Source: Diprion similis (Eukaryota; Arthropoda; Insecta; Hymenoptera; Diprionidae). Taken from it: a stretch of DNA of 64,000 bases. The position numbers and the translations under genes are program-made. The DNA lies in NCBI RefSeq assembly GCF_021155765.1, contig NC_060107.1, forward strand, positions 1,532,501 to 1,596,500. The letters are read 5' to 3'. The notes below the pieces were generated by a model that saw only the letters and a list, made by a program, of their open reading frames with translations, did no database searches and was not told the DNA's origin. This document shows, one piece after another, positions 50,101 through 59,570 of the stretch. The first letter of the stretch is position 1; every line of letters starts with the position of its first letter.

Positions 50101-50391
50101 TAGGAAATAGATCGATTTTGGACTGTGTTAATTTTTTTTTTTTTTTCAACAATCCATTGCAGTATAACTGCTTTCCGTATAACGGAGTTCTGTATTGCAA
50201 ATTGCATAAATATTTACTGCAAAATCAATGTGCAACTAAATCAACTGATATTTGTATAGGTGGCGACAAGCGTCAACGCGGCGACGGTTGAGGTGGGTCG
50301 AGTTACGGCCCAGGGTCCCGGGGATGCGTCGCAGGTCGAGCATGTCACCCTGAAGAAGAAACCCAAGTGTAAATGCTGCGTGCTGCAGTAG
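19057..50391 (+). CDS. Uncharacterised lipid-anchored scaffold-like protein with KRVSF, NPF and CaaX motifs
   Basis: Exons 19057-19550, 28692-28853, 41217-41411, 48805-49144 and 50260-50391 join without frame break: 1323 nt, 440 residues. What is seen: a disordered N-terminus, KRVSF at residues 164-168 (a PP1-docking RVxF form; the Ser also fits a basophilic kinase site), a Thr/His-rich segment, GWDNPF at 288-293 (NPF motifs bind EH domains), a Ser/Asn/Pro-rich stretch, then KKKPKCKCCVLQ. CVLQ is a CaaX box; a final Gln favours farnesylation, and the two cysteines before it could be palmitoylated. I infer a membrane-tethered adaptor, perhaps a PP1 regulator. I do not recognise the family. The tail resembles lipidated tails such as paralemmin's, but no paralemmin coiled coil is visible. 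Skipping the third coding exon keeps frame (375 residues). Confidence 0.7.
24873..24940. repeat. TA microsatellite
   Basis: Uninterrupted TA dinucleotide run directly left of the inverted-repeat element. AT-rich sites like this are common insertion targets. Confidence 0.9.
24949..25569. mobile_element. Inverted-repeat MITE, TTAGRGTGGCGC ends
   Basis: Begins TTAGAGTGGCGCAAAAAAA and ends with the complement of TTAGGGTGGCGCAAAAAAA. The arms match for about 150 bp (for example ACAAAATGTTAGTTTTTGAT and AAGAGCCCACT..AAAGGACA in both) and then diverge. TGTATA flanks both sides (24943-24948 and 25570-25575), a possible target duplication, though the flank is a TA repeat and this could be chance. No protein is encoded. 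Superfamily not recognised. Confidence 0.7.
26077..26084 (+). promoter_or_regulatory. TATA box candidate (TATAAAAG) inside intron 2
   Basis: TATAAAAG, a near-ideal insect TATA box, lies about 30 nt upstream of a shift to higher GC that lasts to about 26480. No convincing start codon or splice pattern follows; it may mark a non-coding RNA, an alternative promoter of the host gene, or nothing. Confidence 0.3.
27353..27443. mobile_element. Truncated copy of the TTAGRGTGGCGC element (right end only)
   Basis: CTTAAAACCTCAAAAACTAA, then ATTTTGTCTCACGAGACT and the end CCGCCACCCTAA match the right arm of the element at 24949-25569. No left end was found nearby, so it is a fragment. Confidence 0.65.
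27540..27880. promoter_or_regulatory. GC-rich island with E-boxes, candidate enhancer or alternative promoter
   Basis: GC jumps within an AT-rich intron about 0.8 kb before the 28.7-kb exon. It contains CACGTG at 27740-27745 and the palindrome GTCACGTGAC at 27758-27767 (a USF/MITF-type site), plus direct repeats of GCGCATTGCA. An open frame spans it (27606-27905), but it relies on a non-ATG start and has no recognisable product. Confidence 0.35.
28692..28853 (+). CDS. Second coding exon of the long gene
   Basis: Acceptor TTTTCAG ends at 28691 and donor CCGA|GTAAGTA begins at 28854; 162 nt, phase 2 on both sides. It completes the Arg of KRVSF and continues VSFGSSKGSMVETLVYETP, then an acidic stretch (QEEPENNHFHEHNGR) and a hydrophobic end (AYGSAALLVAPETE). 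The ATG-led frame at 28700 on the same strand is a shadow in the wrong frame. Confidence 0.75.
31718..32070. mobile_element. Inverted-repeat MITE, TAGACTRAAAACTAAGCGAC ends
   Basis: Left end TAGACTAAAAACTAAGCGAC continues with CACGTATTTT and CGATTTAAGGGGATGAAA. The reverse complement of the right end reads TAGACTGAAAACTAAGCGAC, then GTGTATTTT and CAATTTAAGGGGGTGAAA. That gives about 75-bp imperfect terminal inverted repeats around a 350-bp non-coding body. AAGAAA occurs near both outer edges but is not a clean target duplication. Confidence 0.6.
33603..33616. promoter_or_regulatory. X-box-like motif
   Basis: GTTGCCATGGATAC matches the RFX factor X-box pattern (GTTNCCATRGNAAC) at most positions. 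It lies in an intron away from any recognised promoter, so function is unproven. Confidence 0.25.
40107..40912. mobile_element. Long foldback (palindromic) element
   Basis: Left arm about 40107-40497 and right arm about 40512-40912 are near-identical inverted copies with almost no spacer. Shared landmarks in both arms: CGTTGTACACCTCGAAAACG, AAAAGTGGAGCG, TTACAGATTGGTTACCAC, GCAGCTGATCTGGTTTTCG. Each arm keeps an open frame with the same residues (RCTPRKRGD, SDQSETWA, WPNFHSCTEW), but differences between arms are mostly amino-acid changing, so purifying selection is not indicated. If transcribed within the host intron it would fold into a ~390-bp hairpin. No transposase. Confidence 0.8.
41217..41411 (+). 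CDS. Third coding exon of the long gene (possibly alternative)
   Basis: Acceptor TGTTTCAG ends at 41216; donor ATCAG|GTACGA begins at 41412. It is 195 nt, phase 2 at both ends, so including or skipping it keeps the frame. It encodes DEGRERVRVSLLEPTPCP and a Thr/His/Leu-rich stretch (DDHLHTHLTMATSP, THTEHTTPTYHTQ). Composition is unlike the neighbouring exons; no domain recognised. Confidence 0.65.
43060..43290. other. GC-rich island of unknown nature
   Basis: Abrupt 230-bp GC-rich block in AT-rich intron. Open frames exist on both strands: + strand, Cys-rich (RDRCSSTPCRVPWD, PPCEGCAPPAVAVVQ, then stop); - strand, LKFVRLAPSHLKASHGT. Clear splice sites in a usable phase were not found. It could be an unrecognised exon, a processed fragment or a regulatory element. 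Confidence 0.25.
44881..45256 (+). CDS. Unassigned coding-like exon pair inside intron 4
   Basis: Exon a, 44881-45054, follows GCCACAG and reads RQLQLIIPEAKSPGDDNYT then MARSASRPVSTSAPSG and TIEIATHP. Exon b, 45104-45256, follows an excellent pyrimidine tract and CTGCAG, and reads ANYPDVITITIRRIPDYETP, later SVTIRNGYSRLLSG, ending at TAA. They join in phase 0 across a 49-nt gap, but the donor (CCCC|GTCAAT) is poor. Exon a opens in phase 0, whereas upstream exons of the long gene end in phase 2, so it does not splice to them in frame. It may be an alternative terminal part reached through an unseen exon, or a small nested gene starting at ATG 44938 (88 residues). Confidence 0.4.
47067..47146 (+). 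CDS. Alternative first coding exon of the long gene
   Basis: ATG 47067 opens MKTTATHGGHVYYVLKIPKG followed by WDEHDN, then a donor AACAG|GTAGAT in phase 2. That matches the phase-2 start of the exon at 48805, giving ..DN-STDSGWDNPF. No AG acceptor lies between the upstream in-frame stop (47040-47042) and the ATG, so this looks like a 5' terminal exon with its own promoter upstream. The isoform (80+340+132 nt) would be 183 residues: it keeps NPF and CaaX but lacks the KRVSF motif. Confidence 0.55.
47441..47656. repeat. MITE-like copy, GAAGTTGGTAACG family
   Basis: Left GCTGAAGTTGGTAACGTTAG and right ATAACGTTCCAAACTTCAGT are imperfect inverted repeats and match the termini of the copies at 6.0 and 9.4 kb. 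It sits about 300 nt downstream of the alternative first exon. Confidence 0.55.
48805..49144 (+). CDS. Fourth coding exon of the long gene (NPF exon)
   Basis: Acceptor TCTTCCAG ends at 48804; donor AAGAAG|GTATCT begins at 49145. It enters in phase 2 and leaves in phase 0. It starts STDSGWDNPFRPDGDLSREA, then DEIVELIKGGKPITPTP and a low-complexity Ala/Thr/Asn/Pro tail. The WDNPFRP..LSREADEIVELI block is the most protein-like part of the gene and probably its conserved core. The long antisense open frame here (48461-49189) is a shadow. Confidence 0.8.
49145..50259 (+). other. Intron 5 of the long gene
   Basis: AT-rich 1.1-kb intron ending in TTTGTATAG. No coding segment, RNA gene or mobile element was recognised. 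Confidence 0.6.
50260..50391 (+). CDS. Last coding exon of the long gene (CaaX exon)
   Basis: Phase-0 entry after TTTGTATAG; 43 codons plus TAG. It reads VATSVNAATVEVGRVTAQGP, then DASQVEHVTLKK and KKPKCKCCVLQ. The CaaX cysteine is residue 437 of the long isoform, with cysteines at 434 and 436 and five Lys between 429 and 435: a prenylation plus palmitoylation plus basic-patch arrangement expected to target the plasma membrane or endomembranes. Confidence 0.8.
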   Translation: MATSVNAATVEVGRVTAQGPGDASQVEHVTLKKKPKCKCCVLQ

Positions 50392-53192
50392 GAAGGAGGA
50401 GGAGGAGGAGGATAAGGATGAAGGATGAAGGATGAAGGATGATGGATGAAGGGAGAGAAGAGTTACATACGGCCAACGACGACGACGACGACGACGAAGA
50501 CGACGAAGACGATGACGAGGATGAGGAAAGAGGCGAATACCTCGATGGAACTCGATTCGATACTGACTCACGTCTGGCTCGACTATTTTCTGGATATCTC
50601 TCTCTGTATCTCGACACCGACACACCGATATTGTTACACGTATATCCACCTACCTGCAGATGAGGAGGCTCGGTACACGCCGACCTTTCCCGCATCGTCT
50701 CGTCTCTCATGCGCGGGCAACCCTCTTCGATCGATCTCTCTCGACTTCGATATATGCTTTACATAATATACATGAATATATACCTGTATATACTATACTA
50801 CTTTAACAAGGAATGTGGAAGAATAGTTTTACGTTTGCTATATTTGGGAAAAACGTTCGCGTGTTGAAGAAAGAAAGAACTAAGCCCGGATCTCTGTTAT
50901 AATTTGAAATTTATAAATTTTTGTTTTTTCAATTCATAATCATCACGGAATGCAGTATCTTTTCCAACAAAATCATCGGTTCTGTAAAATAATATTAACA
51001 TTGATAATTATAATTGTCAAAGTTCTGTATAATTTTCAATGCTCCATCCCACGTCTATGCGTAACTTTTTATAAACAACTCCGGTTTGTGGATAAAAATC
51101 AAAAGAGAAGGAAAAAATCGTCACGCAGTCTTTGTAACGCGGTAATACGGTGGAAAGAGATTTAAGGTGAACCGAATCGGAGTTCATATCTTACAGAAGT
51201 CACGATCCTTCATTATCCTCTGAATTCAAGCAATACTATGTGTAAAAAGTTGCAATTTATAAGATTGAATCGCAGAAATTTGTTATTTATCCACGCGGTG
51301 GAAACGTTTTGAAGTAAACTCGTAGTGTTATACGTATAGGTATGCATAATGCATAAGTTGATTACCGATTCTTTGATAATTGGATTAAACAATGAAATCA
51401 GGACAGGTCACTGTATCCGCTATTGTGGAATTCGCAATGGCGACAGGCTTGACGACTCGTCGTCAATGTAATCGAATTACGATAATGGCAATGAAGAAAA
51501 ACCTCTCTGTGTAATTCAATCCCAGCATCGTTTTGACCGGTCTGTGTTGACGTAGTTTAAAAATAATCCAATTACGCCATACAAATAGAGGAAAGTGAGC
51601 GAACGAGCGAGAGAGAAAGAGAGAAACAGAAAGAGAGAGAGAGATGATTCGAATAATTCAATCAATTTACTCAGAATTTTCGATATACAACAATCCTCGA
51701 AAAAATTCCTGACGTGCGTGACAACGAGTATTTGTTGTATTCGGGTTCCGGGATGCGTTAAAAGGACCAAAGTTTTACATTAAAGGTCTGTCGAATTTCG
51801 TTAAACAATCGAAAACGATTAGCAGACATATCCTGCTCGAAATTCCGTATCGTATATAGTTATTGATCGCGACAAGTAAATATAGTCGTTGAGAAAAATA
51901 ATTTAAACGGAAAAGAAAAGAGTTTTTATGCGCCAAGTTGATAATCGTCGTCAAGTTACGGGCCTTTTTAATTCAATTTCGACAAATCATCAGTACACGA
52001 GCTTCGCACAAGCGAAGCTGTGAACCGATGGACTATAGATACAAAAATAGAGATATATAAAAAGTCGGAAAAAAAATTTATTCGCAGGCAGAACTGCTGA
52101 CACGCTGCATATCCTATTAATTGTATACACACTTATATACTTTAAGTTTATGACAAATGTTTGTTTATTATTATTATTACTACTATTATTATTATTATTA
52201 TTATTATCATTATTGTTAATGAATCTATTATAATTATTATACAATAACGAGTCTATTTACAATACCGTTTAAATTTTCTTATTTTTCTTTCATACCTTTC
52301 CCATGTCGCGCATTACGTTTGCATTACGTTATTATTATATATATATATATACATATATAGACATAGATATCATGTCATACATATTTACAACTACGATATG
52401 TACAATCGTGAATTATTATTTTGTTTTCTGCTTTTTTTTTACCGCTTTGCCAAGGTCTCGATGAATTTACAAGAGAGATTATGAGAATTTTTATCGTGCG
52501 TAATTTCAAGATTATTGCGCCGAATATTTTCTGCCAAGTACAAACCGAGTACCGTGTGTTTGGTATTTTTCTTTCTATTCCCCGAATTATACGTATACAC
52601 AAATTTTAATTTCTTACTATTTTATTATTTATTTTATTAATCAGCCAGTAATCGTGTAAAGAAACAATAAGCATCGGATCATCTAGAATCTAAATATCCA
52701 CTAGAAGTAATATTTAAGATTCTGCGCTTTATCGTGATATTATCTAATATTATATACAATATACATATACATAGGTAATATAATGAAAAAAAAAAAAAAA
52801 AAAAAAAAAAAAAACAAACAAACAACAAGGCAGCGTGATATTTATTTTCTTCTTATCGTTGAAACTCGATATGTATATGATACGGGCCAGAAGAAATGCG
52901 AATACAAGAGAAAAGGATAAGTGAAACGAAAATTGAAAAGATGGTCGTGCAGGTGCGGGTATATACGGGAGTTATCGCAAAATTGACATACGCTACGATA
53001 ATAATAATAATATAAATAATAATTATTATTATTATTCGTAACAATAATTCGGACGGGAAAAAGACAAGAGAGACGCGACGATTGCAACGGGAAGCAAAGA
53101 GTCGAAAAATAAGGAGGAAAAAAAAATTTCGAATCGAAAGTGATGAAACTGACGAAAATATGAAAAAAGGAATATATATATATACAAAATAA

Positions 53193-53223
<31 letters not shown>

Positions 53224-53699
53224 TAAATACAATAAATTGTAGATACAGAGTGGTAGCTACAGCTTTTATGCTTATATAACTACTGAATAAAAATTTTCAT
53301 ATTAATATAAGTGAATATTATATTTCCTAGGTATATTTTGTTATTACTATTATTATTATTATTATTATTAATAATAATATTATTATTATTATCATGAGAA
53401 GAATAATTGTACCTAAATTAAAACTGCAGCTGCACTGCAGTAGTCGACGGTGAACATAAAAGTATGTTTTTGTGGCGATTAATTTTTACGAATAATCATT
53501 AATTGTACATGTAGAGAGTATGATAATATAAGTACTCGTGCGTCTAGTGCATGTGTATTTTTATGTATATACTTATATACATATATAAATATATGTATAT
53601 ATATCTTCGTTTTTTTTTTATTCCGTTTTTACCATCCACACAAATTTTATGTGAAATTAACGTAGTAAAAATTCAGCGTATGAAAACCTTTTACATTAC

Positions 53700-53730
<31 letters not shown>

Positions 53731-54223
53731 GTTGTTGTTGTTATTATTATTTGTAAATAATTATAAATGTATAAATAAATACACATAGTATATACGTATA
53801 TTACATACATTAATTCGGTTCTGTTTTTTGTTTCTGTTTTTAGTCCGTGCACTAATAACAATGATAATAGTAATAATAATAACAATAATAATAATAATAA
53901 TAATAATAAGAAAAACAATGATTAACTTTATTTTTATTATTATTATTATACGTCTATGCAATTATCGATACTGCTGCCCATGCACAAATTATTGTTAAAC
54001 GAAGGCATATTGAATGCATAATATGTGTACATATTATTATACCTCGGATGCGATTAAATTATTATTAAAGACGCAAGAAGATTCTTAAACAAAAAAAAAA
54101 AAAAAAAATATTAACAATCGCTTTGTTTCAATTGCATTTCATGTAACATGTGTACATGTATACGTGCATCGGTATACATATACGGTATATATGTAGCTAT
54201 TGTACGACTGCATGTCTTAGATA

Positions 54224-54287
<64 letters not shown>

Positions 54288-54540
54288 TTTTATTGTATAA
54301 TGCAGAGTATGAGAACAAAATGTTTTGTTTTCCGTGTTCATCTTTATCATTATTATTATTTATTTTCTCACATAATTCTTTCATCATTTCTCTACTGTAG
54401 GAAAAAAAAAAAGAAAATTGTTATACAAATATTCAAACGATATACACCACGCAGATTATTCTTTTTCAAATTTCTTTCTGTTTTTCATCTGTTATAAATG
54501 TTATATCGAATAAAGTATACAAATTATTTAAGTATTTACA
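50392..54540 (+). other. Probable long 3' UTR of the long gene
   Basis: Starts with GGA/GAT-rich simple sequence, then becomes very AT-rich with many ATT/TTA trinucleotide repeats and ATTTA motifs. Candidate polyadenylation signals are at 53231-53236, 53286-53291 and 54509-54514. TGTAAATA at 53752-53759 fits a Pumilio site. No open frame looks real. The 3' end is uncertain; a much shorter UTR is possible. Confidence 0.35.
54227..54283. repeat. TA microsatellite
   Basis: Uninterrupted AT dinucleotide run; another of similar size lies at about 57043-57089. Confidence 0.85.
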
Positions 54541-56708
54541 CACGATATTCTATATATTACACTTCTATGCAGTCCTCGATTTATTCGCTCGTATTGAAAA
54601 ATAGATGAATGGATAAAATCTCGGAGTAACTTATAACGTCCTACAACGAGTGTTTTGTCAAGTGTGTTATTAATTAAGGCCGTTCTTTTTCAGCAATAAT
54701 TTTCCCGCATGCGATTTTCGAACCGATAGTGATTTTTTTCAGTGTCTTAAACCTGAAAATAAATCTGTTAATGATATATAACTAATACGATATAGATACT
54801 TTAGATACGTAACGTTCGGGGCTAAGAATTTCAGTCGACAATTTAGGTGCAAAGCGTTTGATATTCAACAGGAAAAAACGAAGGAGAAAAATATTAATTT
54901 TTACTAAAAAAATTCTGCAGCCATGGATTACTGCGTGAATTGTTACGGGTACCTGTAACATTTTTTTTATTTATTTTTTTTTAATACCCAAGGATCCTGA
55001 TTTGAATATTGTGATTGGTAATTGACAAATTCACACGTGCATCACGTGAGAAAATTGATTACGATTGAATACAAATAAAAAATGTGCGAAATCGTTACAG
55101 CAAACTGAAACACCGCGTATATCATTTCTTTATTTTCCTTTTTGTCGTGTTATTCGGCTCATATCTAAATTACTTTACCAAGTATTAATTCATGGGAAAG
55201 GAGAATCACAAACCTTACGAAATTCGGAGTTTAATATGCTGCACGCGGGCTTCGTACTAAATTAAAACGAAATTAAAAAAAAAATAATACTAATAAATCA
55301 ATTTAAAATCAACGACGTGTATAGTTAACTTTGAGAAATGACTAATGAAAAATTTTGTAAAAAATTTATTTTCGAGTCAGTTAAATATAATGTGAACAAC
55401 TGAACATGTATATGAAAATAATCAACTACATAAGGAGTACGTAAAATCAAATTAATAATCGAATGAATATATGTATTATAATAGAAAGTTTAGTACCCTC
55501 TGCACGCTATACGTTACATCCATACATATATATATATATATATTATATATACAGTACTTGCTGTGCCATACAGTCGATCAAGCTGGACTCGCATATTCAT
55601 CATTGATTAAATTGATCGATACATATAAATATATATATATACATATATATACCTATGTATATATATATATTTATATTTGTGTACGTACAATACAATATTT
55701 TTAATATATATTGATTGTATTATATTATATAATAACGCGTATATAGTTTTTGTTACATCCTGATTAGATGGTATAAGATTTGATAAGGGGAGGGAGGAGG
55801 GGGCGGGGGGGGGGGGGGTGATAGAAGGTAAAAATGAATATAAAAGAAGAAGAAGAAGAGAAAACACAAAAAAATTAAACGTACCTGCGTTAATGCGATG
55901 GGAATAATATTAATAATATAATTTGTCAAATTAGCCATCAACTCGTAAAACGATATATTTGTGTTATATCTACCACTTAGGATATTAATTAATTCAATAT
56001 CTACGTGATTGGTTTTACAAATATGATTCCTTGATTCCAAACGGCGTGCTAAAAGCCCAGCTTAAAAGCGCGCGTGTTTTTATTCCATAATGATTGTAAA
56101 TTATATTGATTTTACACGCCCACGTGACATTCGTAACATATAGTACACTTTAAATCATCATACCGTTTTGTAATTCGATGGTAAATATTTAATTGAATGT
56201 TAGTTAATTTTAAAGCATGACGATATATAATATTATATAGGTATATTTTCGTGATAATAACGACGCTGACGACGACGATGCAGATGATGATGATGATGAT
56301 AATGATGATAGTAATAATATTATTAATAATAGTAATAGTCATGGTCATGAAAATATTTCGAAAATACATTCCCGTATTATTATTATTATTATTATTATAT
56401 ACGAATATTATTTAGGTATGTAAAATATGCGAACACACGTGTAACAATAGTAGATATTATATCACACGCCATAGGCACGAATTTCTTCCAACTGCGTCCA
56501 AACCACAATACTAATAATAATAACTGTTGAACCTGCTGAGCTTTAGAGATATATTAAAAAGAAGAAGAAAAAAAAAAAAAGAAAAACCCCCAAAAGAAGA
56601 ACAAAAAGAAATAACAATAATGAAATCATTAAATGTCTCGTTAAATTTTACGTCTTTGATTAAAACCAAATCCGTAATCCTCTTGAATTTCAATCATCCA
56701 TGCATTAT

Positions 56709-56740
<32 letters not shown>

Positions 56741-57036
56741 CCCGTGCATGCAGTATGACTTAAGAGATGTGCGAAAAATGGCATAAATGAATTTAATAAG
56801 CGAACGTCAGCGAGGAAAAATGAGGCTCGTTATGCAAACTTTCAAATTTACGGCACAACGTTAGATTTTAACAGTTTATCATAACATTCAAGTATTACGT
56901 CTGACTGACGATGAGTTATTCAATGCTTATATTGGGGACGCGGGAGTGTAATTGAACGTAGGTATACATGCAGCGTGGAAGATTTAACCTGTAATAGAAA
57001 CCTGAGACCAATAATTATATCGGCAAACTAAAGTAC

Positions 57037-57099
<63 letters not shown>

Positions 57100-59310
57100 A
57101 TTCGCCGCTTCTCGAATGGCTGTTCTAAAAAAGAAATTTCAACGCGAAACCGATATACTCGTAGATATGTAGATGTTCTCTGAAATGTTCTAATGAATGT
57201 TGTGCAACACGTTAGGCTGTCGCCGAATTCTCTAACACTGCTTGCCCTCCTACGCCTATTTCAAATTAGGTAAATGCATATCGTACATTGCGCGATTCTG
57301 CTCGAAACGCAATGACAAATAATTTGAATAACAATGTGTCAATTCTGTACAGATAATGATTTCTCGATTTTTATACGGTAAATTGAAATGCAAAAAAAAA
57401 TAAAAATTATGCGAAATGAATATTAAGAAAGTAGCGAAGATCACAGACATTCGAGTGTATGCAAATATTTTTTTCTTTCTCTTTTTAAGGAGAGAATGCC
57501 GGAAATTCATCACACGAATGACTGCGGCACATCGAATTTTTCTCAATTGCCTGCAGTTGAAATCACTGAAATTCGGTAATAGTTAATGACAGGTTGATAA
57601 GTAAGTTGACTAAGTATCTGGTTATATGCGTATTATATGTGAGGCAGGCTTGTAACACACGTACTATATACCTATATTTATGCATCTTGTTCGCACATCC
57701 ATAAACCGCGGGTCTTCTACCAGCTCTTATACCGTAGATTGCAATACCAAACCCGGCAAGGCTGCAGAATGGCTTGAAGCATCACACGTGTTTACTCGAT
57801 CTTCAATGGCCAATGCTTACAATGACATCAGAATTCGGAACTCCCAAGGTATTCGCACCTGTTTATCAATCCCTCCCCCCTCCTTCTCGTAGGATTCAAT
57901 TACACGGTACACGATAGTCGGAAATGCCTCGTGAGCTGCCGTAATTACACAGGAAGTCACGATAGGAATCAAGGATTGTAATGCGGGTGAATTTTCATCA
58001 TTCTTAAGTGGAAATAATCTGTATTTGGTATGTGGAAAAAGGATGAATTACTAACGAGTTTACCGTTTGAATTCAGACCTCCTCGGTATTTTTGATTAAT
58101 TTTTTTCCACGTGGTTTTAATACCCAACATTTTCTCGTGGCATATCACCAACTCTCTTTGATGCTTTGCGGGAGAGACTTGAAAGATGGTATGAACGATA
58201 ACCACGCATATGTATGTCCCGAGATAGATTCTTGCCCTGAAAAGGTCCGTTACTCGATGACAACGACGGTGACCTTTGCGCGTTGCTCGATGCACTAGAG
58301 ACGATAAATAAGAAACGTCAAACGAAGAAAACTGATCGGGTGTTGTAGGTGTGGAAAAGTCAAGGAACGACTCCCCGTTGATTCTTAATTGGCAATTGTG
58401 TAGAGACGCAGATGGTTCTGCACCGGCACAATACGACGTACTACAAACCACCATGAATAAAGGGAGTAAAATGTTCAACACTAATGAACAAACCAAATTC
58501 TGCAGACTTGCGAGAGAATCTGCGAATGGAGACCAAAATTTCGATTCGAAGATATTATATTGCGTCGAAAAATATTGACCATATGTAACCTTATATTCGA
58601 AGGGTTCACAGTGGCCAGTGTGGCATAATTCGGAATACTTCACTCAGGCTACAAACGATGAAACTGTAATATTTACACAACACTCTAAATCTCGACAGCT
58701 GCAGATGGAGGAGATCCTTCACGGATTCGTGCGGGCGGTCTACATCCACACGCATTCATATTTAATTCTTGCCTTTTCTTTCTCACATTCTACGCAATTC
58801 TTTCGACTCAACGATACCATCGAAAGACAGTCTTTCTGTCGGTGAACTTTTATTTTTCAAAGTTCGCTGCGGGGTAAATTTCGCATGTATTTATGAGTTT
58901 GAAACAAATAACGAGATGGACGTTAATCAGAAGAATTACAGCCACATATCACGTAATTGAAAGTGATTAAGTCCAAAGTATAATAGTAATAATAATAATA
59001 ATCATTGATCGTAAAGGGATCAAGGGAGGGATAATGTGAGCGCTGCGGAGAAAGAGGATTTTACAAGTACATTCGAGGACTGAAACCGAAGAGGTTTCTT
59101 TCCCAATCTGGATGAGGCCGCGAAGAGATGCGAATTGACCGATTTTGGTTTTGAGTGTAGAAAAAAAATGTCAGTACAGATGGAGAAAGAGGAGGAAGAC
59201 GTTCATTGAGACCTTTCGCAAGGTGCGTTTGTTGAGACTTTACTATATGGGTACACCTGGAAAGCAAAACTTGGGAAGGGGAAGGGACTTGTACCGTGGA
59301 CAGTGGACAC
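54541..59310. other. Intergenic region, mostly AT-rich
   Basis: TA repeats near 55.5-55.7, 56.7 and 57.05 kb, a G-rich tract near 55800-55819, and GAT/ATT repeats near 56.28-56.4 kb. The only protein-like part is 57.68-58.64 kb (separate entry). Nothing else recognised. Confidence 0.45.
57680..58643. other. Unassigned protein-like cluster, both strands
   Basis: On + a segment from ATG 57680 (MHLVRTSINRGSS..AEWLEASHVF..RIRNSQ) ends at CCAAG|GTATTC. A 44-nt gap with a strong pyrimidine tract and TCGTAG follows, then FNYTVHDSRKCLVSC continues in frame to a stop. Further + segments (CGRDLKDGMNDNHAYVCPE; DADGSAPAQYDVLQ to ILYCVEKY) lie in other frames. On - there is a 224-codon ORF (57969-58643) with one hydrophobic stretch (LVLNILLPLFMVV). 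Neither strand yields a recognisable family; it may be a decayed gene, a small gene or chance. Confidence 0.2.
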
Positions 59311-59311
59311 C

Positions 59312-59319
59312 TATATAAG
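59312..59319 (+). promoter_or_regulatory. TATA box of the cuticular protein gene
   Basis: TATATAAG with a predicted start about 30 nt downstream (near 59343) and a 5' UTR of about 230 nt before ATG 59571. Focused TATA promoters are typical of cuticular protein genes. Confidence 0.55.
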
Positions 59320-59570
59320 ACTCAATAATCGCACACCGTGTCGTCTTCATCTCGCTCTCAACTCGCGGATCGTCCAAACGGCGCCCGTTTCGGACTATGA
59401 GTTTGCAATCGGGTAGTTTACAATATTTTCGATACGTCAGATACATCGGTGCTTCGTGGTGAATTTCTTGATACTAATTAATTAATCCAGTCTAAAATTT
59501 AACCAGTGACATACGATTCGACTTCTGGTACTCAAAACGGAATATCGCAAATCAGCTCAGGGTCCCAAGG

